Shown: positions 7,765 through 15,229 of the stretch, piece by piece
Layout of the letters: each line of letters begins with the position of its first letter
How positions within the stretch are numbered: the stretch's first letter is position 1
Source of the DNA: UBA2136 sp047635695
GTDB lineage: Bacteria; Pseudomonadota; Alphaproteobacteria; UBA2136
Length of the DNA: 30,450 bases
Assembly (NCBI GenBank): GCA_047635695.1
Contig: JBLILN010000019.1
Coordinates: forward strand, 1-30,450
Reading direction: 5' to 3'
Notes under the pieces: generated by a model
The model's input: only the letters and a program-made list of their open reading frames with translations
What the model was told of the DNA's origin: nothing
The model's database searches: none
Made by a program: the position numbers and the translations under genes

Positions 7765-9150
7765 TTACGGATGTTTTTTAGCGTACGGGTTATCTGACCC
7801 CATCGGTTTAAGGATTAAAGCTATACCATAAAGGTCAAACGCTTCACGCAAACCATTTTGTAGGTAACGCACATACGAACTTTGTAGTTCATCGGGCATA
7901 TTACAGAAAATAGCGAATGTTGGTGGTTCACTAGCAATTTGAGACATATATTTAATTTTCATACGACGGTTTCTGCGCATTGGCGGTGGGTTTGCCACAA
8001 GCATACCTTCAAGAAACTTATTCAATTGAGACGTTGTTAGTCTTGTTTGCCATTTTTTGTGTAATCCAAGAACTGTAGGTAAAATTTTCTCTACGCCTTT
8101 GTCTTTAAGCGCACTCATCGTTACGAAAGGTACACCTTTTACCTGCGAGAAGCTGTGCTCAAGGCGGAATTTAATTTCGGCGATGTATTCGTCTTTATCT
8201 TCGACCAGATCCCACTTATTGAGACCGATAACCAAAGGTTTTCCGCGATCAACAGCGATAGATGCAAGGGTTACGTCTTGCTTTTCAAATGGTAGTGTCG
8301 CATCAAGCATAAGTAGAACAGCCTCACTCTTCGCCATGGCATTCATAGCATGTGTCACACTCATTTTTTCAAGATCTTCACTGACACGCCCTTTACGGCG
8401 AATACCTGGTGTATCAACCAATTCTATCAGGCGGCCATCGACCTCCCAAAGAGAGCCTACGCTTTCACGTGTTAAGCCAGCCTCTGGGCCTGTAAGCATA
8501 CGGTTAGATTTTAGCAACTGGTTCACTAAAGTTGATTTACCTGCATTAGGACGACCAATAATAGCTAAAGGTAAGACAAATCGTTCGTCCTCCTTCTCGT
8601 CGACAGCTTCAGCTGCAAGTTCAACTGTACGTTTTTCAATGTAAGGACGAATAGCGTCAGTCAATTCGTTAAAGCCCATACCATGCGCAGATGAAATACC
8701 AATAGCCGCATCAAAGCCTAAGCTATAAGCTTCATACATAGTGTCATCACTAATATGAACATCAATTTTGTTAACCACGACAATCACAGGGCGGCCAAAG
8801 CTACGTACACGCTTGGCTAGTTCAGCATCGACAGATGTGATCCCAGCACGGCCGTCCACAAGAAACAAAACAAGGTCGCTTTGTTTCACAGCGTCCTCTG
8901 CAAGGACGTTTAAACGTGAAGCAATACCTTCTTCACCAAGCTCGATACCTGCTGTATCAACAAGGTCAAAAGCAAGGTCATCAAGGGCAGATTCAACCAA
9001 ACGGCTGTCTCTTGTTACGCCTGATTGAGCGTCGACAATTGCGTCTTTACGACCTGAAAGACGGTTAAATAATGTCGATTTACCAACATTAGGGCGCCCC
9101 GCAATAACAACGCGTGGCAATGCCTTTTTTGATAATGTAGTACTACTCAT
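7765..9150 (-). CDS. der: Ribosome-assembly GTPase Der (EngA)
   Basis: Der is a tandem GTPase needed for maturation of the 50S ribosomal subunit. The 461-residue protein shows both G domains. The first has GRPNVGKSTLFNRL (from about residue 18), DTAG and NKID. The second has GRPNAGKSTLVNQL (from about residue 203), DTPG and NKWD. A C-terminal KH-like domain follows (PPPMRRNRRMKIKYMSQ and onward). Length and order are typical. It is the last gene of the yfgM-like/bamB/der cluster and starts 19 bases after bamB, with AGGAA upstream. This neighbourhood is conserved in many proteobacteria. Confidence 0.97.
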   Translation of the reverse strand: MSSTTLSKKALPRVVIAGRPNVGKSTLFNRLSGRKDAIVDAQSGVTRDSRLVESALDDLAFDLVDTAGIELGEEGIASRLNVLAEDAVKQSDLVLFLVDGRAGITSVDAELAKRVRSFGRPVIVVVNKIDVHISDDTMYEAYSLGFDAAIGISSAHGMGFNELTDAIRPYIEKRTVELAAEAVDEKEDERFVLPLAIIGRPNAGKSTLVNQLLKSNRMLTGPEAGLTRESVGSLWEVDGRLIELVDTPGIRRKGRVSEDLEKMSVTHAMNAMAKSEAVLLMLDATLPFEKQDVTLASIAVDRGKPLVIGLNKWDLVEDKDEYIAEIKFRLEHSFSQVKGVPFVTMSALKDKGVEKILPTVLGLHKKWQTRLTTSQLNKFLEGMLVANPPPMRRNRRMKIKYMSQIASEPPTFAIFCNMPDELQSSYVRYLQNGLREAFDLYGIALILKPMGSDNPYAKKHP

Positions 9151-9169
9151 AATGTTCTTTTCCTATTTT

Positions 9170-10477
9170 TTACTTAAAGGTCATTAAGCGTGCGTTATCG
9201 CTAAACAAGACCAATCGTTTAGCAGCGACAATGGGTGCAATGGTTACAGATTCATCAACATTGAAGGATGATTTAAGCTCACCTTCATATGGGTCAAGCA
9301 TCACAACCGTACCAATAGATGATGTAACAACCAAACGGTCACCTGCTAAAACAGGCCCTGCCCAATAAATATTTTCGTCTCTATCGTCTTCGTCAACGAA
9401 GGCGTTGATGTTTTTAACCCAACGGATCAAGCCATCACGGCGGTTAACGCAAACAATTTCATCGTTTTCTGTCACGACATATAAAGCAGAACCAGAAACC
9501 CAAGGCATTTGCGTTGCGCTTAAGGCGATACTCCAGTAACGACGTCCATTTTTAAGATCAAAAGCACTTAACTGGCCATTATGATTCACTGCGTAAACAA
9601 TATCATCCGCAATTACAGGTGAAGCTTCCACATCAACAAGTGAAGAATAAAGGTCAGAGCCGACGTTGACAGACAAAGCGTCATGCCAGAGGTAACGACC
9701 GTCTTTTTGGCTGAGTGCATAAATTTCTCCACTGCTATAAGGCACAACAACAACGCCTTTTGAAATAACAGCTGATGGGCCGCCAAGGATAGCGAGCTGC
9801 TCTTCAATGCCATTATGTGTCCATTTTAATGTCCCTGTTTTAAGGTCAAGTGCATAAAAACTATTGTTATGAGCGATAACATAAACATGTTTATCGTCGA
9901 CTGAAGGTGCGCTGCGTAATGGCAGACCTAAAGTAGCCTTCCATTTTTCTGTACCTGTTTCAGCGTCTAAAGCAAGAACATCACCATTTGAAAGAGTGGC
10001 GTAAACAAGGCCGTCTTTAACAGCAAGCCCTGGGGCATAATCGAGTTTTTCACCGTCTTCACCCTCTTTTTCGACTTCCCAAAGTACTTCGCCATATTCT
10101 TCTGAAATGGCAAAAATTTCACCATATGTGTTTGAAGCAAAGATAGCGCCATTTTCATAAACAGGTGCACTGAATATACGACGGTCTCTTGTGTTACCGC
10201 CACCAAGTGATTCAGCCCAAGACTCTTTCATATTCTCAGAAAGTGCTACATGTGAAAGGCTATGTGATGCATTACCACCTGTTTGCGCCCATTGGGACGA
10301 ATTTTCTGCGCGTGGAAGGCGTAAGCCTGTGTTCAAGGCAGCTGGATTTGCCGTTAAAGCGCTACGTTTAAAATTAATTTCAATACGGTCACCATCTAAT
10401 TTGTTTTTTGACACACCATCAACACAAGCGGTTAAGAGTGTCAGTAGGCCTAATGCTAAAAATGATGTTAATTTCAT
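9170..10477 (-). CDS. bamB: Outer-membrane assembly lipoprotein BamB
   Basis: BamB is the beta-propeller lipoprotein of the BAM complex, which inserts beta-barrel proteins into the outer membrane. The 435-residue product begins with a lipoprotein signal peptide and a lipobox LTAC ending at Cys18. Position +2 is Val, consistent with outer-membrane sorting. The body contains repeated PQQ-type blades of the form VYATLSNGDVLALDAETGTEKW, for example VYVIAHNNSFYALDLKTG and YALSQKDGRYLWH. AAAGGAG lies close to the ATG. It is preceded by the YfgM-like gene and followed by der, the usual order in proteobacteria. Confidence 0.93.
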   Translation of the reverse strand: MKLTSFLALGLLTLLTACVDGVSKNKLDGDRIEINFKRSALTANPAALNTGLRLPRAENSSQWAQTGGNASHSLSHVALSENMKESWAESLGGGNTRDRRIFSAPVYENGAIFASNTYGEIFAISEEYGEVLWEVEKEGEDGEKLDYAPGLAVKDGLVYATLSNGDVLALDAETGTEKWKATLGLPLRSAPSVDDKHVYVIAHNNSFYALDLKTGTLKWTHNGIEEQLAILGGPSAVISKGVVVVPYSSGEIYALSQKDGRYLWHDALSVNVGSDLYSSLVDVEASPVIADDIVYAVNHNGQLSAFDLKNGRRYWSIALSATQMPWVSGSALYVVTENDEIVCVNRRDGLIRWVKNINAFVDEDDRDENIYWAGPVLAGDRLVVTSSIGTVVMLDPYEGELKSSFNVDESVTIAPIVAAKRLVLFSDNARLMTFK

Positions 10478-10502
10478 ACTATAACTCCTTTATGACAGCT
10501 TA

Positions 10503-11183
10503 TTATACTTTTTTGGCTACGCGGTTGATAAAGTCAATGCGAGACTGTACACGGCCACGTAAACCTTGTGGAATAGCGGGGTTGATAATAATATTTTCGT
10601 AATATTTTTTCGCTTTAAACAACTCACCGTTTTGCTCCGCAATAATGCCTAACATTTCTTTTGCAGACATAACGAAGGCGCCTTCAGAAGCAACAATTTC
10701 ACTGAACAAAGCAGATGCCTTTTCATTTTCAGATGGAAGAAGTGCAACACCTTTGTAATAAGTTGCCAATTGCTTAAATTCATCGGCAGTATCACCCATA
10801 ATAATAGCGTCATACATGGTAAGAGCAGCATTCACATTACCTGCATCAATTTTATTTTGTGTAGCTTTTAGTATGGCAATAAGTTTGTAACCTTCAGAAC
10901 CATTTTCTAATAGTTGTGTATAAGATTCTGTTGTATTATCGCCTGTACGTTCAATTGTCCATAGGTTATCAGCTTGCTTAACGAGGCCGTCTTCAAGCGT
11001 TACGCTATACCACTGCCAAGATGTAACAGCGACGAATAAGCTCGCAAAAGCAGCAATAAGGTGTATTTTATACGAGTTCCAAAAATTCAACATCGTTTCA
11101 ACGTGCATCGCTTCTTCTACTTCGTGCATGAAGTGGTTTACGTCCTGTACATTTTCTTCTTTTTTACGGTTACGTCGGGTCAT
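10503..11183 (-). CDS. YfgM-like inner-membrane tetratricopeptide protein
   Basis: The 226-residue protein belongs by layout and context to the YfgM / TPR_21-type family, whose E. coli member is an ancillary SecYEG-associated chaperone partner. A charged cytoplasmic N-terminus (MTRRNRKKEENVQDVNHFM) is followed by one membrane helix (about residues 38-54). A periplasmic helical repeat region follows, with motifs such as LATYYKGVALL and GELFKAKKYYENII. It lies 25 bases upstream of bamB, the conserved partner. The ribosome-binding site is weak (GAGAACG), so the exact start is less certain. An internal Met at residue 19 is an alternative but would lose the basic N-terminus. Confidence 0.82.
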   Translation of the reverse strand: MTRRNRKKEENVQDVNHFMHEVEEAMHVETMLNFWNSYKIHLIAAFASLFVAVTSWQWYSVTLEDGLVKQADNLWTIERTGDNTTESYTQLLENGSEGYKLIAILKATQNKIDAGNVNAALTMYDAIIMGDTADEFKQLATYYKGVALLPSENEKASALFSEIVASEGAFVMSAKEMLGIIAEQNGELFKAKKYYENIIINPAIPQGLRGRVQSRIDFINRVAKKV

Positions 11184-11313
11184 TTTTTTGTCTTTCGTTC
11201 TCTATAAAATAGTATAATAAAATTAGTACCTGCATACATACCCTATTTAAAGGAAAATTTCAATGTTTTAAACAAGGCATAACCCCATAGAAGCGTTATA
11301 GAAACATAGCCAC

Positions 11314-11341
11314 AAAAAAGCCCTCAAAGTAGAGGGCTTTT
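11314..11341 (-). terminator. Bidirectional hairpin terminator after the ABC ATPase gene
   Basis: AAAGCCCTC (11317-11325) pairs with GAGGGCTTT (11332-11340) around a 6-base loop. On the minus strand the U-run comes from the A-run at 11314-11319. It ends the transcript of the ABC gene, so the yfgM-like gene should have its own promoter between 11184 and 11310. Confidence 0.85.
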
Positions 11342-11371
11342 ATTCGATATTTATAATTGATATATTTGTTT

Positions 11372-12964
11372 TTAGCCTGTCGAAGGGATAGCGCTCAGAA
11401 GTTTCTTAGTATAAGGGTGCTGTGGGTTTGAAAATAGCTCATGACATGGCCCCTGCTCAACAATTTCACCATCTTTCATCACAAGCACACGGTCACTTAC
11501 TTGCGAAACAATACGTAAATCATGTGATACAAAAAGATAACTCAATTGATATTTTTCTTTAAGTACCGCCATTAAATCGAGCACTTGTTTTTGCACAGAA
11601 ACATCAAGTGCACTTACTGCTTCATCAGCAATAATAAGTGCAGGACGCAGTGCTAAAGCCCTTGCAATACCAATGCGTTGGCGTTGCCCACCACTAAACT
11701 GGTGTGGGTAACGGTCATAGGCTTCTATATCCAAGCCAACATCAAGCAAAAGTTGAACAACAAAGGCTTTACGTGAATTTTTTGACATAACATTATGCGC
11801 TTTTAAGCCCTCTGCAATGGCCTCACCCACTTTCATACGTGGGTTTAATGATGAGTATGGGTCTTGAAAGACCATTTGCATGTCGCGGCGCATTATTTTA
11901 AGTTCTTTGCCTGAATAATTTGTTGTGTCTTCACCCTTAAAAGTGACTTTTCCGCCATCCATTTCATACAAGCGCACAAGACAGCGTGAAAGGGTTGATT
12001 TACCGCAGCCCGATTCGCCCACCACGCCAACTGTTTCGCCCTTGCGCATTTCGAATGAAACATCTTTTAAGGCATTAAATGGTTTTGTTTTACCAAAAAA
12101 ACCACCTTCTTTGATATGGAATATTTTATTCACATTTTCTACTTTTAAGAAGACATCTTCTTTAATTTCTGCTTTAGCTTCATGGGAAAGCGCGGGCATT
12201 GCAGCCAATAATTGTTGTGTATAAGGATGCTTTGGTTTTTTCATGATATCGCCGACCAAGCCTTCTTCTACCAGTTGGCCATTTTTCATCACCGCAACAT
12301 GGTCGGCCATTTCTGCCACCACACCAAAATCATGCGTAATGAATAATACGGCCATATCCATGTCACGCTGAAGGTCTTTTATAAGCTGTAAAATTTCTTG
12401 TTGTACCGTGACGTCAAGCGCGGTTGTCGGTTCATCGGCGATTAAAAGCTTTGGTTTCATCGCCAGTGCCATGGCTATCATGACCCTTTGACGTTGACCG
12501 CCAGACATTTGGAAGGGATAGTCATTAAAACGGCGTTCTGCATCTGGAATTTTCACCTGATTAAAAAGTTTAATCACTTCTTTTTTAATGGCAGGCCTTT
12601 TTAAATTAGTATGTATTTCAAAAACTTCTGCTACTTGGTCCCCTACTGTCATAACAGGGTTTAAAGCTGTCATTGGCTCTTGGAATATCATAGAAATTTC
12701 TTGCCCACGCAACAAACGTTTGCTTTCATCGTCCATAATCATCATGTCATTACCTTCAAAGGTAATATGCTGAGCTGTCACATGTGCCACTTCGGGTAAG
12801 AGCCCTATAACGCTAGATGCAGTTAGGCTTTTACCTGAACCACTTTCGCCTACAAGGCATAAAACTTCACTTTGGTTAATGTCAAAAGAGACATTATCAA
12901 CCACGACTTTGCCGTTAATATTAATACTAAGGCCAGATACTGAGAGTAATTTATTATTTTTCAT
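11372..12964 (-). CDS. Fused double ATP-binding protein of a peptide-type ABC importer (YejF/GsiA-like)
   Basis: Two ABC ATPase domains are fused in 530 residues, as in YejF or GsiA, which power uptake of peptides or glutathione. Domain 1 has Walker A GESGSGKS, Q-loop FQEPMTALNP, signature SGGQRQRV and Walker B LLIADEPTTALD. Domain 2 has GESGCGKST, FQDPYSSLNP, SGGQRQRIGIARAL and IIADEAVSALD, where the usual Pro after DE is Ala but the catalytic Glu is kept. Each domain ends with the oligopeptide-family motif (KHPYTQQLLAAMP and QHPYTKKLLSAIP). No permease or binding-protein gene is nearby, so partners must be encoded elsewhere. There is no Shine-Dalgarno sequence: the start is preceded by CTCCTTTT and a perfect palindrome. 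The upstream terminator leaves little room for a promoter. Confidence 0.92.
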   Translation of the reverse strand: MKNNKLLSVSGLSININGKVVVDNVSFDINQSEVLCLVGESGSGKSLTASSVIGLLPEVAHVTAQHITFEGNDMMIMDDESKRLLRGQEISMIFQEPMTALNPVMTVGDQVAEVFEIHTNLKRPAIKKEVIKLFNQVKIPDAERRFNDYPFQMSGGQRQRVMIAMALAMKPKLLIADEPTTALDVTVQQEILQLIKDLQRDMDMAVLFITHDFGVVAEMADHVAVMKNGQLVEEGLVGDIMKKPKHPYTQQLLAAMPALSHEAKAEIKEDVFLKVENVNKIFHIKEGGFFGKTKPFNALKDVSFEMRKGETVGVVGESGCGKSTLSRCLVRLYEMDGGKVTFKGEDTTNYSGKELKIMRRDMQMVFQDPYSSLNPRMKVGEAIAEGLKAHNVMSKNSRKAFVVQLLLDVGLDIEAYDRYPHQFSGGQRQRIGIARALALRPALIIADEAVSALDVSVQKQVLDLMAVLKEKYQLSYLFVSHDLRIVSQVSDRVLVMKDGEIVEQGPCHELFSNPQHPYTKKLLSAIPSTG

Positions 12965-12990
12965 AAAAGGAGTTTACAAAATGTAAACAT
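12961..12990 (-). promoter_or_regulatory. Palindrome and 9-codon leader ORF overlapping the ABC gene start
   Basis: GTTTACAAAATGTAAAC at 12972-12988 is a perfect palindrome with 7-bp arms around AAA, 8 bases from the start codon. On the minus strand an ATG at 12990 opens a 9-codon frame (MFTFCKLLL) whose TGA overlaps the ABC ATG as ATGA. The palindrome may be an operator or a translation-blocking hairpin. The tiny frame could couple translation, but it has no ribosome-binding site of its own. Confidence 0.4.
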
Positions 12991-13002
12991 AAAGCGCAAA
13001 AT

Positions 13003-13030
13003 AAAAAGCCACCCAATGAACTGGATGACT
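13003..13030 (-). terminator. Minus-strand terminator after the Bfd-like gene
   Basis: On the minus strand AGTCATCCA pairs with TGGGTGGCT through 9 bp including two G-U pairs, with a 6-base loop and then five U. On the plus strand the same positions would be A-C mismatches, so it acts on the minus strand. It lies only 38 bases before the ABC start, so it could serve as an attenuator between the two genes. Confidence 0.65.
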
Positions 13031-13039
13031 CTTTTTTCG

Positions 13040-13300
13040 CTATAATTTAAAAGTTTGTATTAACGTGTCACGCTTATTCGCACTTTCATATACATGAATA
13101 CCCTTAATTTTGGCAATTTCAATCACTATGTTAGATATTGCAGCAAGGCAGCTACCACCACAGTTCTGTTTATTATTACCAAAAGATCGACGAATTTCAA
13201 CAATAACCTCTGCCGTTACCGTATGAATGCCTTGAAGGTATTTTTCAGTAAAGGTGCGCACTTCATCTTCATTTTTATTTGCACAAATACAAATTATCAT
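13040..13300 (-). CDS. Bfd-like [2Fe-2S] ferredoxin
   Basis: This 86-residue protein resembles bacterioferritin-associated ferredoxin (Bfd), which helps release iron from bacterioferritin. The N-terminus has the characteristic C4-x-C6 pair (MIICICANK). The second pair, in NCGGSCLAA, is C-x3-C rather than the usual C-x2-C, a one-residue insertion in the cluster loop. A longer frame opens 51 bases upstream, but AAGGA sits 5 bases before the ATG at 13300, and the Bfd family begins with exactly this Cys spacing. A minus-strand terminator follows. No bacterioferritin gene is in the window. An alternative is a related BFD-domain scaffold or electron carrier. Confidence 0.72.
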   Translation of the reverse strand: MIICICANKNEDEVRTFTEKYLQGIHTVTAEVIVEIRRSFGNNKQNCGGSCLAAISNIVIEIAKIKGIHVYESANKRDTLIQTFKL

Positions 13301-13410
13301 AAGGATCCTTAGCCATGCAGTGCATGACAAATTTTGAAAAAGGTACAGCAAGGTTATTAGTTAACTTATATTTTGGTGATTGTTTTAAGTATTATCAAGC
13401 CTTAAACACA

Positions 13411-13436
13411 AAAAAACGACCCGCAGGCCGTTTTTT
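13411..13436 (-). terminator. Minus-strand terminator after the zinc-ribbon genes
   Basis: On the minus strand AAAAAACGGCC pairs with GGTCGTTTTTT around a 4-base loop. One G-U pair would be a mismatch on the plus strand. The stem runs straight into a U-run, and it lies just downstream of the degraded zinc-ribbon frame. Confidence 0.75.
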
Positions 13437-13452
13437 ATTCGATATTTAGGTT

Positions 13453-13598
13453 TTAGTTGCGTACATATCCATGGCCATGACAGCTAAAACATTTAGAACC
13501 CATGGTTTTGGTTTTATTACCACCGCAACCCGTACAAACTTTAAAGCCTTTAGGTACAAATAAAGTTGAACCATTTTACGCCTTGACGTTTTCACCAT
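13453..13598 (-). pseudogene. Frameshifted small zinc-ribbon protein, relative of the gene at 13637-13867
   Basis: One minus-strand frame encodes a clear zinc ribbon with two CxxC pairs (KVCTGCGGNKTKT then KCFSCHGHGYVRN), ending at TAA 13453-13455. It is preceded by in-frame stops (TAA, then TAG further up) with no start codon between. The ATG at 13598 (MVKTSRRK) is one base out of phase. Adding one A in the AAAA run near 13572-13575 would join them into a 48-residue protein. NGSTLFVPKG aligns with GNTTLTIPKG of the intact neighbour, so the two are paralogues. A single-base loss, a sequencing error or a minus-one frameshift at the A-run are all possible. The following terminator is intact. 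Confidence 0.5.
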
Positions 13599-13636
13599 TA
13601 TTTTCAAGTATATAATACTCCTAAAAGAGAAAAAAA

Positions 13637-13867
13637 TTAAATAACACCTTCGCCATCACAAGTTTCACATTTAACAGTGACACTTGTATTAGAATGAAAG
13701 CCACCTGCACCTGCACCACTAAAACAAGCGCCGACAGATTTATAGTTTTTATTTTTATGGCCACCACAGCCATGGCAAAGGCATTTACCTTTAGGGATGG
13801 TTAAAGTAGTATTGCCAATTTTGATTTTCGTGTCTTTTGTTTGTACTTTAAAATATTCTTCAGACAT
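13637..13867 (-). CDS. Small DnaJ-type zinc-finger protein
   Basis: The product is 76 residues with six Cys. Two CxxC-x-G motifs of the DnaJ cysteine-rich type are seen: CHGCGG (31-36) and CETCDGEG (67-74). Between them lies a glycine-rich loop with a single Cys48 (ACFSGAGAGGF). Residues 1-28 form a lysine-rich, probably beta-stranded lead-in (TKIKIGNTTLTIPKG). There is no J domain and no membrane segment. GGAGA lies 9 bases before the ATG, which supports the start. Such free-standing zinc-binding domains are often accessory chaperone or RNA-binding units, but the role here is unknown. A frameshifted paralogue lies immediately downstream. Confidence 0.72.
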   Translation of the reverse strand: MSEEYFKVQTKDTKIKIGNTTLTIPKGKCLCHGCGGHKNKNYKSVGACFSGAGAGGFHSNTSVTVKCETCDGEGVI

Positions 13868-13995
13868 AAATACGTCTCCAAAAAAATGAATGTATAAAGA
13901 CCTACAGAACGAGGCCTTTGATAAAAAATTTAAGATGTCTCATATAGACAAGCCTATTTATAATCATTATCTAGAAAATTACAAGTATTATGGCT

Positions 13996-14023
13996 AAAAA
14001 AAAAGCCCCTTAAAGGGCTTTTT
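13996..14023 (-). terminator. Terminator after lipA
   Basis: AAAAGCCC pairs with GGGCTTTT (arms ending at 14008 and starting at 14015). On the minus strand the stem is followed by U from the nine-A run at 13996-14004. It lies 10 bases beyond the lipA stop. Confidence 0.85.
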
Positions 14024-14033
14024 AGTTTTAAAT

Positions 14034-15125
14034 TTATATTTCGCCTTTTTCACGGGCCGCCAATAAATCTTCAAAATATTTATCAGCATGGAAGCTAGAG
14101 CGAACCAACGGCCCTGATGCGACAAGAAGGAAACCCTTCATTTTCGCTTGCTCTTCATAATCCTTAAACTGTTCAGGCGTGACATATTCCTTAACAGGGT
14201 AATGCGCCTTTGAAGGGCGTAAATATTGCCCTAAAGTTAAAAAGTCTATCCCTGCACTACGCATATCGTCCATCACTTGTAGTACTTCATCACGTTCTTC
14301 ACCAAGACCAAGCATAAGACCGGATTTTGTGAACATTTTAGGGTGACGCTCTTTCACACGTTGTAGTAAACGCAGGGAACCAAAGTAACGCGCTCCTGGG
14401 CGTACTTCACGGTATAAACGAGGCACCGTTTCAAGGTTGTGATTAAAAACGTCTGGCAGTGCGTCTGCGACGATATCAATACAGTCTTCCTTACGGCGGA
14501 AATCAGGTGTTAAAATTTCGACCGTCGCTGTGGCATTATCTTTAACAGCGCGAATACACTTCGCCCAGTGCTCAGCGCCACCGTCTTTAAGATCGTCTCT
14601 ATCTACTGAAGTAATGACCATATGTTTAATGCCAAGGTCTTTGGCAATATCGGCAAGTTTATTAGGTTCGTCGTCGTCAACAGCATTGGGGCGACCTGTT
14701 TTAATATTACAAAAAGCACAGCCTCTTGTACAAGTATCTCCTAAAATCATCGTTGTCAGGTGGCTAGCCCCCCAACAGTCGCCAATATTGGGGCAAGCCG
14801 CTTCTTGACATACAGTTACGAGGCCTTTTTCGGCAAGTTTTTTCTTTAAGCGGAAATATTCTGGTGATTGTGGCGCTTTCACACGCAACCAGTCAGGTTT
14901 TGGTGCGCGCATATCAAGGCCATCGTCTAAATTACGGATACGGGTCGCACCATTACCTCTTGTGACTTTACGGCGCATACTTTCAGGCACTTCAGCATTT
15001 TCGATATGCTCATAACCTAACGGAGAAACACCAGCAGCGTCTATACCGGCAGCTATCAGCTCATCACGAACACCTTGACGTTCGCCTGTGTTGTTATCAT
15101 CCATGATAATTTTAACCGTCGACAT
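14034..15125 (-). CDS. lipA: Lipoyl synthase LipA
   Basis: LipA is the radical-SAM enzyme that inserts two sulfurs into protein-bound octanoyl groups, making the lipoyl cofactor of PdhC and other 2-oxoacid complexes. Both [4Fe-4S] ligand sets are present: C106-x4-C111-x5-C117 (the auxiliary, sacrificial cluster) and C132-x3-C136-x2-C139 (the SAM cluster). The C-terminal RSSFHAD that supplies the serine ligand is also kept. At 363 residues it is longer than usual because of an N-terminal extension of about 50 residues that is polar and lacks recognisable motifs. The start has GGGA 8 bases upstream; Met8 and Met50 are alternatives. It stands alone, with a terminator just after the stop. Confidence 0.96.
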   Translation of the reverse strand: MSTVKIIMDDNNTGERQGVRDELIAAGIDAAGVSPLGYEHIENAEVPESMRRKVTRGNGATRIRNLDDGLDMRAPKPDWLRVKAPQSPEYFRLKKKLAEKGLVTVCQEAACPNIGDCWGASHLTTMILGDTCTRGCAFCNIKTGRPNAVDDDEPNKLADIAKDLGIKHMVITSVDRDDLKDGGAEHWAKCIRAVKDNATATVEILTPDFRRKEDCIDIVADALPDVFNHNLETVPRLYREVRPGARYFGSLRLLQRVKERHPKMFTKSGLMLGLGEERDEVLQVMDDMRSAGIDFLTLGQYLRPSKAHYPVKEYVTPEQFKDYEEQAKMKGFLLVASGPLVRSSFHADKYFEDLLAAREKGEI

Positions 15126-15206
15126 GAAAGTATCCCTTTAAATTAATTAGAAGGATACTTTACAAAAATGATGCCATTTAAGCAAGGAAGAAGCATAAGT
15201 TACCGT

Positions 15207-15228
15207 TAAAAATGTTTATTTAAAACAT
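15207..15228 (-). terminator. Possible weak terminator of the surface-protein operon
   Basis: ATGTTT-TAAAT-AAACAT on the minus strand forms a 6-bp, AT-rich stem followed by four to five U. It lies directly at the end of the propeller gene. The stem is weak, so the call is tentative. Confidence 0.35.
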
Positions 15229-15229
15229 A

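Noticed and set aside
8057..9028. Long plus-strand open frames opposite der (8057-8644 and 8768-9028)
   Set aside because: They are antisense to the well-defined Der G domains, have no ribosome-binding sites and read as low-complexity Ser/Arg-rich sequence.
13301..13351. N-terminal extension of the Bfd-like protein (start at 13351)
   Set aside because: It would displace the C4-x-C6 pair typical of the family, and a good AAGGA lies just before 13300.
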